Origin: Ensifer sp. LC163
GTDB lineage: Bacteria > Pseudomonadota > Alphaproteobacteria > Rhizobiales > Rhizobiaceae
Assembly: GCF_001695855.1 (NCBI RefSeq)
Contig: NZ_MBSS01000015.1
Coordinates: forward strand, 27,174-91,173
Direction of reading: 5' to 3'
DNA: 64,000 nucleotides
Positions 1 through 9,359 of this stretch are shown piece by piece (position 1 is the stretch's first letter; every line of letters begins with the position of its first letter). The notes under the pieces are model-generated. The model saw nothing but the letters and a program-made list of their open reading frames with translations. It had not been told where the DNA came from and searched no databases. The translations under genes and the position numbers were made by a program.

Positions 1-551
1 TCCTCGAAATCCTGCAATTCGGAAATAGATAGCACTTGGGTCTGACCCGTGTGCCAGCGGCCCTCGCGGGTGTTGGGCGGGCGTACCGGATCGAGTGCCG
101 AGCGAACCGGGTCGATCAGGTAGAACTCCAGTTCTGTCGCCACCACCGGCGTCAGCTTCAGCTTGGCATAGCGCTGCAGCACGTCTGCAAGCGCCTGGCG
201 TGGGTCGCCGTAGAAGGCCGTGCCATCGGGATTGCGCATAGCCAGCATGACCTGTGCCGTAGGACGGTTGAGCCAACTCACGCGCGACAGCGTGCCGGGC
301 ACCGGAAAACAGAGGCCGTCGGGATCGCCGGTTCCCTCCGCCAGCCCGGCGCCATTGACGTCGCGCCCCCAAACATCGAGCGCGTAGACGGAGCGCGGAA
401 TGGCCATGCCCTTGCTCAACACGTCGAGTGCCCGTTCGCGCGGGATCCACTTTCCGCGCGGTACACCGTTTACGTCGATCACAAAGGCTTCAAGCACCTC
501 AACGTCGGGATTGCGCCTTACAAAATCGGCCGATTCATTCTCATCTATCAT
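1..551 (-). CDS. glutamine synthetase family protein, N-terminal part (runs off window)
   Basis: Reading the minus strand from an ATG at 551 gives about 183 open codons to the window edge. The start MIDENESADFVRRNPDVEVL and later segments such as VDVNGVPRGKWIPRERA-type, YALDVWGRDVNG and TELEFYLIDP match the N-terminal beta-grasp domain and the opening of the catalytic domain of glutamine-synthetase-like ligases. Rhizobial relatives include gamma-glutamylputrescine and gamma-glutamyl-amide synthetases. It lies about 70 bp downstream of the aldehyde dehydrogenase on the same strand and behind a polyamine-type importer. An amine-glutamylating role is therefore an attractive inference, but the catalytic half is outside the window. 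The family is clear; the substrate is not. Confidence 0.8.
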   Translation of the reverse strand, partial: MIDENESADFVRRNPDVEVLEAFVIDVNGVPRGKWIPRERALDVLSKGMAIPRSVYALDVWGRDVNGAGLAEGTGDPDGLCFPVPGTLSRVSWLNRPTAQVMLAMRNPDGTAFYGDPRQALADVLQRYAKLKLTPVVATELEFYLIDPVRSALDPVRPPNTREGRWHTGQTQVLSISELQDFE

Positions 552-620
552 AGTCCACCAGTTGTATTGTGCCGGCTGATGTTCGCCGCTATCGGCTAGC
601 CGAGCACTTTTTCTGCCATA

Positions 621-2072
621 TCAATTGCACGACGCGTGGCCGATGATGCCCTTTACTTCCAGGAAATCATCGAGCCCGAACTCCGCATATTCCCGCCCAT
701 TGCCCGATTGCTTGAAGCCCCCGAACGGCGCGCCCGTATCCCAGTCCGGATAGTTGATGTGGACATTGCCCACCCGCAGAAGCCGTGCGACCCGGCGGGC
801 GCGATCGAGATCGCCGGACTGGACGTAGGCCGCCAGCCCGTAAGGGGTATCGTTGGCAATGCGGATTGCCTCGTCCTCGCTACCATAACCCATGATGCAG
901 AGCACCGGTCCGAAGATCTCCTCGCGGGCGATGCACATCTGCGGCTCGACGTCGCCAAACACCGTCGGCTTGACGAAGTAGCCGCGACCGAGCCCTTCGG
1001 GTCGTCCCGCGCCACCCGCCACGAGCGTCGCGCCCTCGTCGATTCCCGCTTGGATCAAGGCCTGGATCTTGCCAAACTGCACGTCGCTGACCACGGGTCC
1101 GACATCCACGCCGGGCCGATCGGCGGGGCCGACATTCGGCTCCGCGGCGGCCGCGCGCGCCACCTCCAACGCTTCGGCCATCCGATCCGCCGGCACCAGC
1201 ATGCGGGTTGGCGCGTTGCAGGACTGACCGGAATTGTCGAAACAGTCGAGCACGCCCTGGCGGACGGCAGCTTTCAGGTCGGCGTCGTCGAGGATGATGT
1301 TGGCGGACTTGCCGCCAAGTTCCTGATGCACGCGCTTGACGGTGTCGGCCGCGGCCTTTGCCACCAGCACGCCGGCCCGCGTCGAGCCGGTGATCGAGAC
1401 CATGTCGACATCCGGATGGCGGGCGAGTGCCTCGCCGACGGTCGGTCCGTCACCGTTGACGAGGTTGAATACACCGGCCGGGATCCCCGCCTCATGCATG
1501 ACCTCGGCGAAGATCATCGCGCTCACCGGCGCGACCTCGCTCGGCTTCAGCACCATGGTGCAACCGGCCGCGAGCGCCGGCCCGACCTTGCAGGTGATCT
1601 GGTTCAGCGGCCAGTTCCATGGCGTGATCATCGCGACCACGCCCACGGCCTCCTTGGTGATGAGCGTCGAGCCCTTGAGCCGATCGAAACGGTAGGTCTT
1701 GAGCGTCTCGATCATGGTGCGGATGTGCGCAGCCCCGCTACCGACCTGATTGTTGAGCGCCATCCGGCGCGGCGCGCCCATCTCCTGCGAAATCGCCAGC
1801 GCAAGGTCTGCCGAGCGCTTCTCGTAGACCGCCAAAACGCGCTGAAGGAGATCGAGGCGTTCCTCGCGGCTGGTCAGCGAAAAGGCCGGAAATGCTTTGC
1901 GGGCGGCCACGACGGCACGATCGACATCCGTCGCATTGCCGAGTGCAATGGTGGCGAACGGCTCCTCGGTGGACGGATCGATAACGTCGAGCGCGACCGG
2001 ATCGACCGGATCGACCCAAGTGCCGTCGATATAGAACTGCGGATAGTTGAGCATCTTGATGCCTGCCTTCAT
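621..2072 (-). CDS. NAD(P)-dependent aldehyde dehydrogenase
   Basis: A 483-residue protein of normal family length that oxidises an aldehyde to a carboxylate using NAD(P). The ALDH fold is visible throughout. TPWNWPL lies near residue 150, the Rossmann glycine segment ITGSTRAG near 227, the general base Glu251 in QELGGKSAN, and the catalytic Cys285 in SGQSCNAP. It begins 25 bp after the amidohydrolase stop and precedes the glutamine-synthetase-like gene. In this context the substrate may be an aminoaldehyde from amine breakdown, which is inference. The start is uncertain: Met7 (2054) is an alternative, and neither start has a strong ribosome-binding site. Confidence 0.92.
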   Translation of the reverse strand: MKAGIKMLNYPQFYIDGTWVDPVDPVALDVIDPSTEEPFATIALGNATDVDRAVVAARKAFPAFSLTSREERLDLLQRVLAVYEKRSADLALAISQEMGAPRRMALNNQVGSGAAHIRTMIETLKTYRFDRLKGSTLITKEAVGVVAMITPWNWPLNQITCKVGPALAAGCTMVLKPSEVAPVSAMIFAEVMHEAGIPAGVFNLVNGDGPTVGEALARHPDVDMVSITGSTRAGVLVAKAAADTVKRVHQELGGKSANIILDDADLKAAVRQGVLDCFDNSGQSCNAPTRMLVPADRMAEALEVARAAAAEPNVGPADRPGVDVGPVVSDVQFGKIQALIQAGIDEGATLVAGGAGRPEGLGRGYFVKPTVFGDVEPQMCIAREEIFGPVLCIMGYGSEDEAIRIANDTPYGLAAYVQSGDLDRARRVARLLRVGNVHINYPDWDTGAPFGGFKQSGNGREYAEFGLDDFLEVKGIIGHASCN

Positions 2073-2096
2073 GCCAAATAGTGGAGGTCGGACGGC

Positions 2097-3767
2097 TCAC
2101 GCCTCGTAAGTGAAACGTCCATCGCAGATGGTTGCCAGCGGTCTGATCGCCGCGAGCCCTTCATAGGTGGTCGCTTCGACGTCTCCGTCGAGGATGACGA
2201 CATCGGCGAGATAGCCGGGCTTCAGCACGCCCTTGCGATCTTCCACGAATTCCACCCAGGCGCCGGTGCGGGTGTAGGCGGCGAGCGTTTCCAGAAGGCT
2301 GAGCCTCTGGTCCGGCATACCCTCCTTCCAGGTCTTGCGGGTCATGGCGTCCCGAATGCAGCTCATCGGCGCGAGCGGAGAAACCGGCCAATCGGTGGCG
2401 AAGACGATCTTCGCGCCGGCATCAGTCAGCGTTCTCCAGGCAAAGGCGTAGGGCCAGCGCGCCTCGCCGATGCGGCTGAGATAGGGCTCAAGCGGCAGGC
2501 CGGCGGAACCCGGCGGATGGGTCGGCTGCATCGAGGCGACGGTTCCCAGCTCGGCGAAACGCGGGATGTCGTCCGGATGGACCACTTCGATATGCTCGAT
2601 GCGGTGGCGGCTGTCGCGCCGGCCGTTGGCGCGCTCCGCGGCCTCGTAACCGTCGAGGACCAGTCGGACGGCGCCGTCACCGATCGCGTGCACGGCAACC
2701 TGGAAGCCCAGCCGGTCCGCCTCGATGGCGATTTGTGCGAAATGCTCGCGCGTGAACAGCGGGGCGCCGCGCCAGCCCGGCTCATCGGCATAGTCCTCGA
2801 CGAAGACCGCAGTTCCGGATTCCGTGACGCCATCGGCGAAGAGCTTGATGAAGTCCGATTTCAGCCGGTCGCTCGAAAAGCGGGCGCGCCAGGCAGCAGC
2901 CTTTTCCGTCAAGATATCCAGCGGCATGAAGTTCTTCATATGGAAGGGGATGCGGGCGCGCACCGGCAACCCGCCATCGCGCTCGATCTCTTCGAGCATC
3001 TCGAGCTGGTAGAGGTTGCCATCCATGTTCTGGATCGAGGTGATGCCAAGCGACGCGCAATAGTCGAGTCCACGGCGGATGGCGGCAATATCGCCGGAGC
3101 GCTCCTCGGCGGTCACCTTATCCGGCTCGCCGCCGGTCCCGATGCCGAGGCCTTCGCGGTCGCCGCTCTCGCTGAGCTCAGCCACCGGCGTAATCGCGTC
3201 GGTTTCCTTGAGCTCGCCGGTGGCAAAACCGTCGTCTCCCATGACGATTTCATTGCCGACGCCGACCTCGCGGCCCTCGAGGATACCCGCCGCCTTCAGC
3301 GCTGCCGTATTGGCCCAGGCGGTGTGATGATCGGGTGCTATCATGAGGAACGGCCGGTCGGGCAGGATGCGGTCGAGGTGATGGCGCGTCACCCGCTCTG
3401 TCTCCGACAGGATCGTGTAGTCAGCATATTGAGCGACGAGCAGTTTCAGGTCCGGATTGGCGGTCGCATAGTCGCGGACGGCCTCCTGCAGGGCGGCAAA
3501 GCCGCGCACGCCGAACAGCGAAAGCTGCGTGAGCCCGACGGAGCCGCCGAAAATATGCATATGCGCCTCGTTGAAACCCGGCAGAACCGTACCGCCTGCC
3601 GCATCGAAGACCCGGGTCTTCGGTCCTGACAGGGCCATGATCGTGGTCTCGTCACCGGTGGCAACGATCCGGTTGCCGACGATTGCCAGCGCTTCGGCGC
3701 GCGGCGCCTCGGTGTCCATCGTCAGAATGCGACCGTTACGGATGATGATGTCGGCAGTGTCGAGCAT
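2097..3767 (-). CDS. amidohydrolase, YtcJ-like (amidohydrolase 3 family)
   Basis: About 556 residues from the chosen start. It begins MLDTADIIIRNGRILTMD, the usual N-terminal beta-sandwich strand of the amidohydrolase superfamily. It then carries the metal-binding HxH in NEAHMHIFGG about 70 residues in. HIEHIEVVHPDD and DWPVSPLAP near the C-terminus supply later metal and active-site residues. The open frame extends to 3809, but the start at 3767 has a GAGG Shine-Dalgarno at the right distance and matches the family N-terminus. It sits between the binding protein and the aldehyde dehydrogenase of the same operon and probably hydrolyses an amide or cyclic compound brought in by that importer. 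The substrate is unknown. Confidence 0.88.
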   Translation of the reverse strand: MLDTADIIIRNGRILTMDTEAPRAEALAIVGNRIVATGDETTIMALSGPKTRVFDAAGGTVLPGFNEAHMHIFGGSVGLTQLSLFGVRGFAALQEAVRDYATANPDLKLLVAQYADYTILSETERVTRHHLDRILPDRPFLMIAPDHHTAWANTAALKAAGILEGREVGVGNEIVMGDDGFATGELKETDAITPVAELSESGDREGLGIGTGGEPDKVTAEERSGDIAAIRRGLDYCASLGITSIQNMDGNLYQLEMLEEIERDGGLPVRARIPFHMKNFMPLDILTEKAAAWRARFSSDRLKSDFIKLFADGVTESGTAVFVEDYADEPGWRGAPLFTREHFAQIAIEADRLGFQVAVHAIGDGAVRLVLDGYEAAERANGRRDSRHRIEHIEVVHPDDIPRFAELGTVASMQPTHPPGSAGLPLEPYLSRIGEARWPYAFAWRTLTDAGAKIVFATDWPVSPLAPMSCIRDAMTRKTWKEGMPDQRLSLLETLAAYTRTGAWVEFVEDRKGVLKPGYLADVVILDGDVEATTYEGLAAIRPLATICDGRFTYEA

Positions 3768-3850
3768 GAAGGACCTCGTCAGATCGGGTGCGACTGGCGC
3801 AGCCGGCACGGAGGGCGCCGGCTGCGGTTTCCATCAATGAGGGGCGCGCA

Positions 3851-4873
3851 TCACTTGCGCAGATTGGTCCAGATCTTGTTGTAGATCTCGACGACCTCGG
3901 CCGGGCACGGCTTGACGAATTCGGCGACGACGCCCTGCGGACGCTTGATTTCCGGAGCCCCGGCGAACTCGGCCGGCATGAACTTGTCCGACCCGGTGAC
4001 GCCGTTGTCGTATTTGTTGTAGTCGGAGTTCATCCCGGCATTCTCCGGATCCATCATGAAGTTCATGAACAGCTTGGCGTTTTCCAGGTTCGGCGCATCC
4101 TTCAAGACGACGACGTTGTCCATGAAGCCCTCGATGCCCTCCTTCGGATAGGCGAACTTCATCGTCGGGCGCTCCAGGCGTGCGCGATAGGCGTTGCCGT
4201 TCCACATCATCGAGGCATCGACATCGCCCGACGTCATCAGGGACTGGCCGTCATAGCTGAAGGTGCGCCAATGCGGCTTCGCCTTGTTCAGGAGATCGCT
4301 GATCTGCTTCAGTTGCGCCTTGTCGCCGGTGCAACGGGGAAAGCCGAGATAACGCTCGGCTGCATGCATGACCGAGTTCATGTCGTCGAGCATGTTGATG
4401 CGGCCCTGCAGCTCCGGCGGCGGGTCGAAGAGAATAGCATAGGTATCGATGTCACCCTTGTAGATCGCCGTATCGACAGCGAACGAGGTCAGGCCATGCA
4501 TCCACGGAATCGAATAATGCCGACCCTCGTCCCAATAGACATCGACCATGTCGGGCCGCAGGTTCTTGAAGTTCGCCATCGACGCCGGCTCGGTCTTCGC
4601 CAGCATGTCCTCGTCGACCATGATCTTCACGGTATAGTCGCTCGGCATTGCGACGTCGTAACCGGAGCCGCCCGCGCGGATCTTCGACAGCATGGTTTCG
4701 TTGGAATCATAGGCGTCGATCGTGACCTTGACGTCGTATTCCTTGGAGAACTTCTCGATCATCTTGGGGCTGGTATAGTCGCCCCAGTTGTAGATGTGCA
4801 ACTCGCCGGCGGCGAAGCAGGTGGTCGCCGAAAGCATCACGGCGGCGGCGGTGAGGTACGAGTGTCTGCGCAT
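3851..4873 (-). CDS. polyamine-type ABC transporter periplasmic binding protein (PotD-like)
   Basis: 340 residues with an N-terminal signal peptide (MRRHSYLTAAAVMLSATTCF, cleavage likely at FAA/GELHI). The mature start ELHIYNWGDYTSPKMIEKF is typical of PotD/PotF binding proteins, as are DVAMPSDYTV and IPWMHGLTSFAVD. It would bind a polyamine or related amine in the periplasm and deliver it to the two permeases encoded just upstream. The open frame runs 37 codons further upstream, but the signal peptide fixes the start at 4873. It is the fourth gene of the minus-strand operon starting at 7733. The family is certain; the ligand is inferred. Confidence 0.93.
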   Translation of the reverse strand: MRRHSYLTAAAVMLSATTCFAAGELHIYNWGDYTSPKMIEKFSKEYDVKVTIDAYDSNETMLSKIRAGGSGYDVAMPSDYTVKIMVDEDMLAKTEPASMANFKNLRPDMVDVYWDEGRHYSIPWMHGLTSFAVDTAIYKGDIDTYAILFDPPPELQGRINMLDDMNSVMHAAERYLGFPRCTGDKAQLKQISDLLNKAKPHWRTFSYDGQSLMTSGDVDASMMWNGNAYRARLERPTMKFAYPKEGIEGFMDNVVVLKDAPNLENAKLFMNFMMDPENAGMNSDYNKYDNGVTGSDKFMPAEFAGAPEIKRPQGVVAEFVKPCPAEVVEIYNKIWTNLRK

Positions 4874-4908
4874 TTCAAGGACCTTTCCGTTGAGGGGCAA
4901 GTGTGAGG

Positions 4909-5733
4909 TCAGGCACGGCGGCGGTGCGAGAGGATGAAGGAGAGCACGATGAAGGCGAGCGAGATGAGGAGCAGCAAGGTGCACATGGCGTTGAGCTCCG
5001 GTGTCAGCGTGCGGCGAATGCGCCCCCAGATGTAGAGCGGCAACGTCGTTTCCCCTGGGCCGGCAATGAGCTGGGTGATGGTGAAGTCATCGAAGGAAAC
5101 GATGAAGGCAAGTGCGGCACCGGACGAGATGCCGGGAACGAGCAGCGGCATCGTTACGTAGCGGAACGTTTTCCAGGGCGTCGCGTAGAGGTCGGCGGCG
5201 GCGTTGTCGAGCGTGGTGTCCATCCCCTCCAACCGCGCCCGGATCGGCAGATAGGCGAAGGGAATGCAAAAGGCCGAGTGCGCCAGAATGAGCTTCCAGA
5301 TGCCGAGATCGATGCCGGTCACAGTTGAAAGAAACGCGAATAGGGAGAGCAGCGAGATGCCGGTGACGATCTCGGGCACGACGAGTGGCGTCGTGATCGC
5401 GAGATAGGCGGACCCCTGGCCGCGCCAAGGGCGCCCGCGCGTCGTGCCAAGCGCCGCCGCGGTCGCCAGCACCGTCGAGATCAATGTCGCCGCGGCGGCA
5501 ACGATCAGGGACAGGATGGTCGAGTCGTAGAATTCGGTATTTGCCAGAACGACGTTGTACCAGTTCGAGGTAAAGCCGTGCCATTTGGCGCCGAGATTGT
5601 TGGCCGAGTTGAAGGAATAGGCGATGACCACTAGCATCGGCAGGTAGAGGACGGCGATGCAGCTTCCCGCAATGAAGGCGAAGCCTGATTGTTTCTTGAT
5701 ATCCGGTGAACGGATGGCGGCGACGTCAGCCAT
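4909..5733 (-). CDS. ABC transporter permease, PotC-like
   Basis: 274 residues with about six hydrophobic membrane segments. The first follows a short cytoplasmic N-terminus (IAGSCIAVLYLPMLVVIAYS). The EAA-loop that contacts the ATPase is represented by the segment around AAADLYATPWKTFRYVTMPL. This is the second inner-membrane subunit of the polyamine-type importer. It overlaps the upstream permease gene by 8 bases, indicating translational coupling, and is followed after 35 bases by the binding-protein gene. SFDDFTITQL near the C-terminal membrane helices is a typical PotC signature. Confidence 0.93.
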   Translation of the reverse strand: MADVAAIRSPDIKKQSGFAFIAGSCIAVLYLPMLVVIAYSFNSANNLGAKWHGFTSNWYNVVLANTEFYDSTILSLIVAAAATLISTVLATAAALGTTRGRPWRGQGSAYLAITTPLVVPEIVTGISLLSLFAFLSTVTGIDLGIWKLILAHSAFCIPFAYLPIRARLEGMDTTLDNAAADLYATPWKTFRYVTMPLLVPGISSGAALAFIVSFDDFTITQLIAGPGETTLPLYIWGRIRRTLTPELNAMCTLLLLISLAFIVLSFILSHRRRA

Positions 5734-6631
5734 GGCTCACCCCTCCTGCGTTTTTGCGAATCTGGAAAAACAACGCCAGCATGACGAAGGCCATCAGGAT
5801 CATCGAAAAGGCCGAGCCGAGCGGCCAGTTGCGCGACGAACCGAACTGCAATGCGATCAGGTCGCCGATCATCAGATGGCGGCCGCCGCCGAGCAGAAGC
5901 GGCGTGACATAGGCGCCGAAGGAAGGAATGAAGACGAGCAGGCAGCCGGTTGCGATACCCGGCCAGGTCAACGGGATGATGATCCGGGTCAGCACCTGGA
6001 AGCGACTGGCGTAGAGGTCGTAGCTCGCTTCGACCAAACGGAAGTCCAGTTTTTCAAGCGACGCGTAGATCGGCAAGATCATGAAGGGCAGGAAACTGTA
6101 GAACAGCCCGAGCAGGATCGCGAAATCGGTAAAGATCATCGTCACCGGCTGATCGACAAGACCGAGCGACAGGAGGATGGTGTTGATCAGCCCCTCGTCG
6201 CGAATGATGAACATGACCGCGATCGTGCGCACCAGCAGGTTCGACCAGAACGGAATGGTGATCAGCAGCACCCACCAGTTGCGTGTCTGCGGCGGCCGGG
6301 TCGCCATGTGATAGGCAGTCGGAAAGCCGATCAGCAGGCAGATCACCGTGGTGGCAATGCCGAACAGGAAGGTCCGCGCGAAGATGAGCAGATATTCCGA
6401 CGAGAACGTCAGGCTGTCGTCGAAGATGTCCTTCTGGAACAAGAAGCCGACATAGGCCTCGGTCGAGAATTGCCACTCGACGCCGCCATAGGTGGCCGGC
6501 TTCATGAAGGAATAGGCGAGCACCACCAGCAACGGCAGGGCGGCGAAGGCCAGGATGAAGAGCACGGCCGGCAGGGTAAGGAATCGGCGGCGGGCGTCAT
6601 CGAGGCGTTGCATGTCCTTGATCTCAGCCAT
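5726..6631 (-). CDS. ABC transporter permease, PotB-like
   Basis: 301 residues with multiple membrane segments and the PotB-type N-terminus (DARRRFLTLPAVLFILAFAA). It includes the long periplasmic loop near residues 45-90 that is usual for PotB. The EAA-like loop is around VEASYDLYASRFQVLTRIIIP. It starts four bases after the ATPase stop and overlaps the next permease, so the ATPase and both permeases form a tightly coupled translation unit. With its PotC partner it forms the membrane channel of the importer. Confidence 0.93.
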   Translation of the reverse strand: MAEIKDMQRLDDARRRFLTLPAVLFILAFAALPLLVVLAYSFMKPATYGGVEWQFSTEAYVGFLFQKDIFDDSLTFSSEYLLIFARTFLFGIATTVICLLIGFPTAYHMATRPPQTRNWWVLLITIPFWSNLLVRTIAVMFIIRDEGLINTILLSLGLVDQPVTMIFTDFAILLGLFYSFLPFMILPIYASLEKLDFRLVEASYDLYASRFQVLTRIIIPLTWPGIATGCLLVFIPSFGAYVTPLLLGGGRHLMIGDLIALQFGSSRNWPLGSAFSMILMAFVMLALFFQIRKNAGGVSHG

Positions 6632-6635
6632 CGGG

Positions 6636-7733
6636 TCAATCCTTCAGAACCTGCGCGACGCCATCGGGGATCGAAAGTCCCACTTCGGTTCCAACATCAG
6701 GCGGCGCCGTGCCGTCGCGGCGGTTCTGCTGGCGCACGATCACCGGGCTACCATCCTTGAGCCGCAGATGCACATGGGTGTCGGTGCCGAAATAGACGAC
6801 CGTCTCGACCGTCGCGCAAAGCGCAGCGTCCTTGTCGGCAGCGATCTGCAGGTGCTCCGGGCGCACGACGATGGTGACGTCGCCGCTGGTCGGTAGTCCT
6901 TCCGGCATGGCGGCTGCCACATCGGCCCCGGATTTCAGCCGCACGCGCGCCACCCTGCCTTTCGCCTCGACGATCGTGCCTTCAAGGAAATTTGTTTCAC
7001 CGATGAAGCCGGCGACGAAACGGTCGGCCGGATGCTCGTAGATGTCGCGCGCCGATCCGACCTGCAACACGCGCCCCTTGCTCATCACCGCGATCCGGTC
7101 CGACATGGTGAGCGCTTCTTCCTGGTCGTGCGTCACGAAGACGAAGGTGATGCCCGTTTCCGCCTGCAACCGCTTCAGTTCGATCTGCATCGACTGGCGC
7201 AGCTTGAGGTCGAGGGCGGATAGCGGCTCGTCGAGCAGAAGCACCTTCGGCCGCGGCGCGAGCGCGCGCGCCAGCGCGACACGCTGCTGCTGTCCGCCGG
7301 AAAGCTTGGTCACCGGTCGTTCGCCGGCGCCTTCAAGCCGCACCAATCGCAGCATCTCCTCGACGACGGGAACGATTTCGTTGCGCCGCCGCCCGAGCAT
7401 CTTCAGGCCGAAGCCGATGTTTTCGGCAACGGTCATGTGCGGGAAAAGCGCGTAATTCTGAAACACCGTGTTGATCGGCCGCCCGTTCGGGAGCAGGCCC
7501 GCGATCGAGCGCTTGTCGAGCAGGATTTCGCCGCTCGTCGGCGTTTCGAACCCCGCCATCATCCGCAGCAAAGTTGTCTTGCCGCAGCCGGACGGCCCGA
7601 GCAACGTGAAGAATTCGTTTGGCTCGATGTTCAGCGTCACGTGATCGACCGCCTGGAAGTGGCCGAATTCCTTTTTCACGTTCAGCATAGAGATCGCTCC
7701 GCCGGCGATCGCCGCGGTTCGCAATTGTTCCAT
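6636..7733 (-). CDS. ABC transporter ATP-binding protein, PotA-like
   Basis: 365 residues. Walker [10 protein letters not shown] lies at about 46-54, signature LSGGQQQR, Walker B VLLLDEP, and a C-terminal TOBE regulatory domain ([17 protein letters not shown] region) as in PotA. It powers the importer formed by the next three genes. It is the first gene of the minus-strand operon, preceded by GGGGAA at ribosome-binding distance, and its promoter must lie in the 7734-8056 gap shared with the divergent GntR regulator. The order ATPase-permease-permease-binding protein is typical of spermidine/putrescine systems. Confidence 0.95.
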   Translation of the reverse strand: MEQLRTAAIAGGAISMLNVKKEFGHFQAVDHVTLNIEPNEFFTLLGPSGCGKTTLLRMMAGFETPTSGEILLDKRSIAGLLPNGRPINTVFQNYALFPHMTVAENIGFGLKMLGRRRNEIVPVVEEMLRLVRLEGAGERPVTKLSGGQQQRVALARALAPRPKVLLLDEPLSALDLKLRQSMQIELKRLQAETGITFVFVTHDQEEALTMSDRIAVMSKGRVLQVGSARDIYEHPADRFVAGFIGETNFLEGTIVEAKGRVARVRLKSGADVAAAMPEGLPTSGDVTIVVRPEHLQIAADKDAALCATVETVVYFGTDTHVHLRLKDGSPVIVRQQNRRDGTAPPDVGTEVGLSIPDGVAQVLKD

Positions 7734-7862
7734 AGGTTCCCCTACTCAAGGTCAATCGGGGCACGGTTTTCGACGGATTTTCGTCGTCGGACCGCGCGTC
7801 CATTGGCGTTGACAGACAGTCGTATTCGGATACGATCTTTAATAATTTGATCATAAGAGGTC

Positions 7863-7880
7863 ACAATGTGATCACATTGT
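7863..7880. promoter_or_regulatory. 18-bp perfect palindrome, candidate operator
   Basis: ACAATGTGATCACATTGT is a perfect 18-bp palindrome centred in the 323-bp gap between the divergent transporter operon (start 7733) and the GntR/FCD regulator gene (start 8057). Surrounding DNA is AT-rich, as expected of a promoter. GntR-family dimers bind short palindromes in such shared regions, so this is a good candidate for autoregulation and substrate control. The half-site also resembles a CRP/FNR-type core, so another regulator could use it. Confidence 0.5.
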
Positions 7881-8056
7881 AAAGGGGCAAACTTGCGAAT
7901 TGTCTAATTTTGATCGACGTGCCAGCGGAGCGCTAGGCTGTGGCCAGCCCTTGGGAGGGGCGCCCCTCGCCCGCGACCGCCATTTCCCTGGCGCATCCTT
8001 GCTGCGATCGCTTAAATGCACGCAGCCCTCTTCTTGAGATTGGGAGGATCAGTACA

Positions 8057-8806
8057 GTGAAAGAAACGAACACACTTAGGCTGGTTCCGGACGACCGGCG
8101 TCCGTCCGAAACCGTGAAGCAGTGGGTGTATCGCCGGCTGCGCCAGGCGATCATCACCGGCCGGATTCCGCCGGGCCAGCCGGTCACGATCCAGGGCATC
8201 GCGGAAATGCTCGACGTCAGCGCGATGCCCGTGCGCGAGGCGCTTCACCGGCTCGTTGCCGACGGCGCGCTTGAAAATCTTGACAACCGCCGTGTTCGGG
8301 TGCCTGACATCGACCCGGACAAGTTCGATGAGATCATAACGGTGCGCATCGCGCTCGAGACGATCGCCGCCGAGCGCGCCATGCCGTTCGTCGACTATCT
8401 GCGGCTTGCGCGCCTGCAACAGCTCGACGCGGAGACCGACGAGGCTTACACGGTCGGAAATATCGAACTCGGCATCGAGAAGAATTTCGCTTTCCATCGC
8501 TGCCTCTACGAGGTCCGCTCCTCGGCGGTACTGCTGCCGCTCATTGAATCGGTGTGGCTGCGCCTTGGTCCATTCATGCGCGAGGCCACGGAAAATCTCG
8601 ACGAAAGCTACCGCGTCGACCGCCACGCGGAGGCGCTTGCCGCGATTCGCCAGCAAGATGCCGCCGCCCTGAAGGCAGCCATCGCCGCCGACATTCAGGA
8701 AGGGGCCGGGCATCTCGGGCATAAGCGGTTTCTCGACGTCGAGCTGAAGCAGGCGAGGTCGGGGAAGCATCGACCAGGGTGGTCACCTGCGAGCCCAATG
8801 AAATGA
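8057..8806 (+). CDS. GntR family transcriptional regulator, FCD-type
   Basis: 249 residues from a GTG start preceded by GGGAGG nine bases upstream; the open frame extends further back but without such a site. The N-terminal winged helix is seen in KQWVYRRLRQAIITGRIPPG through SAMPVREALHRLVADGAL. An all-helical FCD ligand-binding domain follows, with metal-ligand-like segments such as KNFAFHRCLYE. It is transcribed divergently from the polyamine-type operon, so it most likely represses that operon until a pathway compound binds the FCD domain. Regulation is inferred from layout and the palindrome at 7863-7880. Confidence 0.9.
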   Translation: MKETNTLRLVPDDRRPSETVKQWVYRRLRQAIITGRIPPGQPVTIQGIAEMLDVSAMPVREALHRLVADGALENLDNRRVRVPDIDPDKFDEIITVRIALETIAAERAMPFVDYLRLARLQQLDAETDEAYTVGNIELGIEKNFAFHRCLYEVRSSAVLLPLIESVWLRLGPFMREATENLDESYRVDRHAEALAAIRQQDAAALKAAIAADIQEGAGHLGHKRFLDVELKQARSGKHRPGWSPASPMK

Positions 8807-8858
8807 TGGCGACAATTCACCCGGGCGAGTGAAATTTGCAGCAGATCCGTGCCGGTGA

Positions 8859-9188
8859 TCATCGCCCTACTCCCTGCTGGCGAAAGTTGAGCGTCCCGTG
8901 GCTTGTCTGCTGCGGCGCTTGATCCGGCTCGGCTGCTTCCTCTTCTTGGATTAGCCTGTGGTAACAAGCCTCAATATCCTGAGCGATGCCTTCGGCATCG
9001 TAGAGGTAACCATCCGTGCCGCCGTCGGTTTCGATGATCTCGGCAAGCGAGTTCATCACTGCGCGGCCGAGGCGCTGCAGCGCGTCTCGGTGCAGATCGG
9101 CGCCGCCGCTCTCGAACGCTCGATTGGCTTCGTCGAGCGCCTGGTGCATGGCCTGGAATGACCCGTCGATGTGGAGCTTCGTGTTCAC
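8859..9188 (-). CDS. small hypothetical protein next to ku
   Basis: 109 residues, beginning MNTKLHIDGSFQAMHQALDE, mostly helical by composition and acidic, with no signal peptide or membrane segment. I do not recognise a family. The codon pattern looks genuine and the gene is divergent from the ku pair (ku starts at 9360), leaving a 171-bp shared promoter region. Whether it has any part in end joining is unknown. Confidence 0.55.
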   Translation of the reverse strand: MNTKLHIDGSFQAMHQALDEANRAFESGGADLHRDALQRLGRAVMNSLAEIIETDGGTDGYLYDAEGIAQDIEACYHRLIQEEEAAEPDQAPQQTSHGTLNFRQQGVGR

Positions 9189-9359
9189 AGCACCGCCTCC
9201 TTACTCCTGGCTTGGTGCAACAGACTCCTCCAATGCAATACTCGTGGACAGGTCCATCCTACTATCGACAGCCCACTAACCGCCACAATTGATTCGCGTA
9301 TTAGCCGGAACAAACGTAATCTGCCTCCGTTGAATCCGGATTTACCTGGAGAAATCGAA

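Noticed and set aside
636..2081. 481-codon open frame antisense to the aldehyde dehydrogenase
   Set aside because: It lies fully opposite a gene with all catalytic motifs; long antisense frames are usual in GC-rich DNA and it shows no domain.
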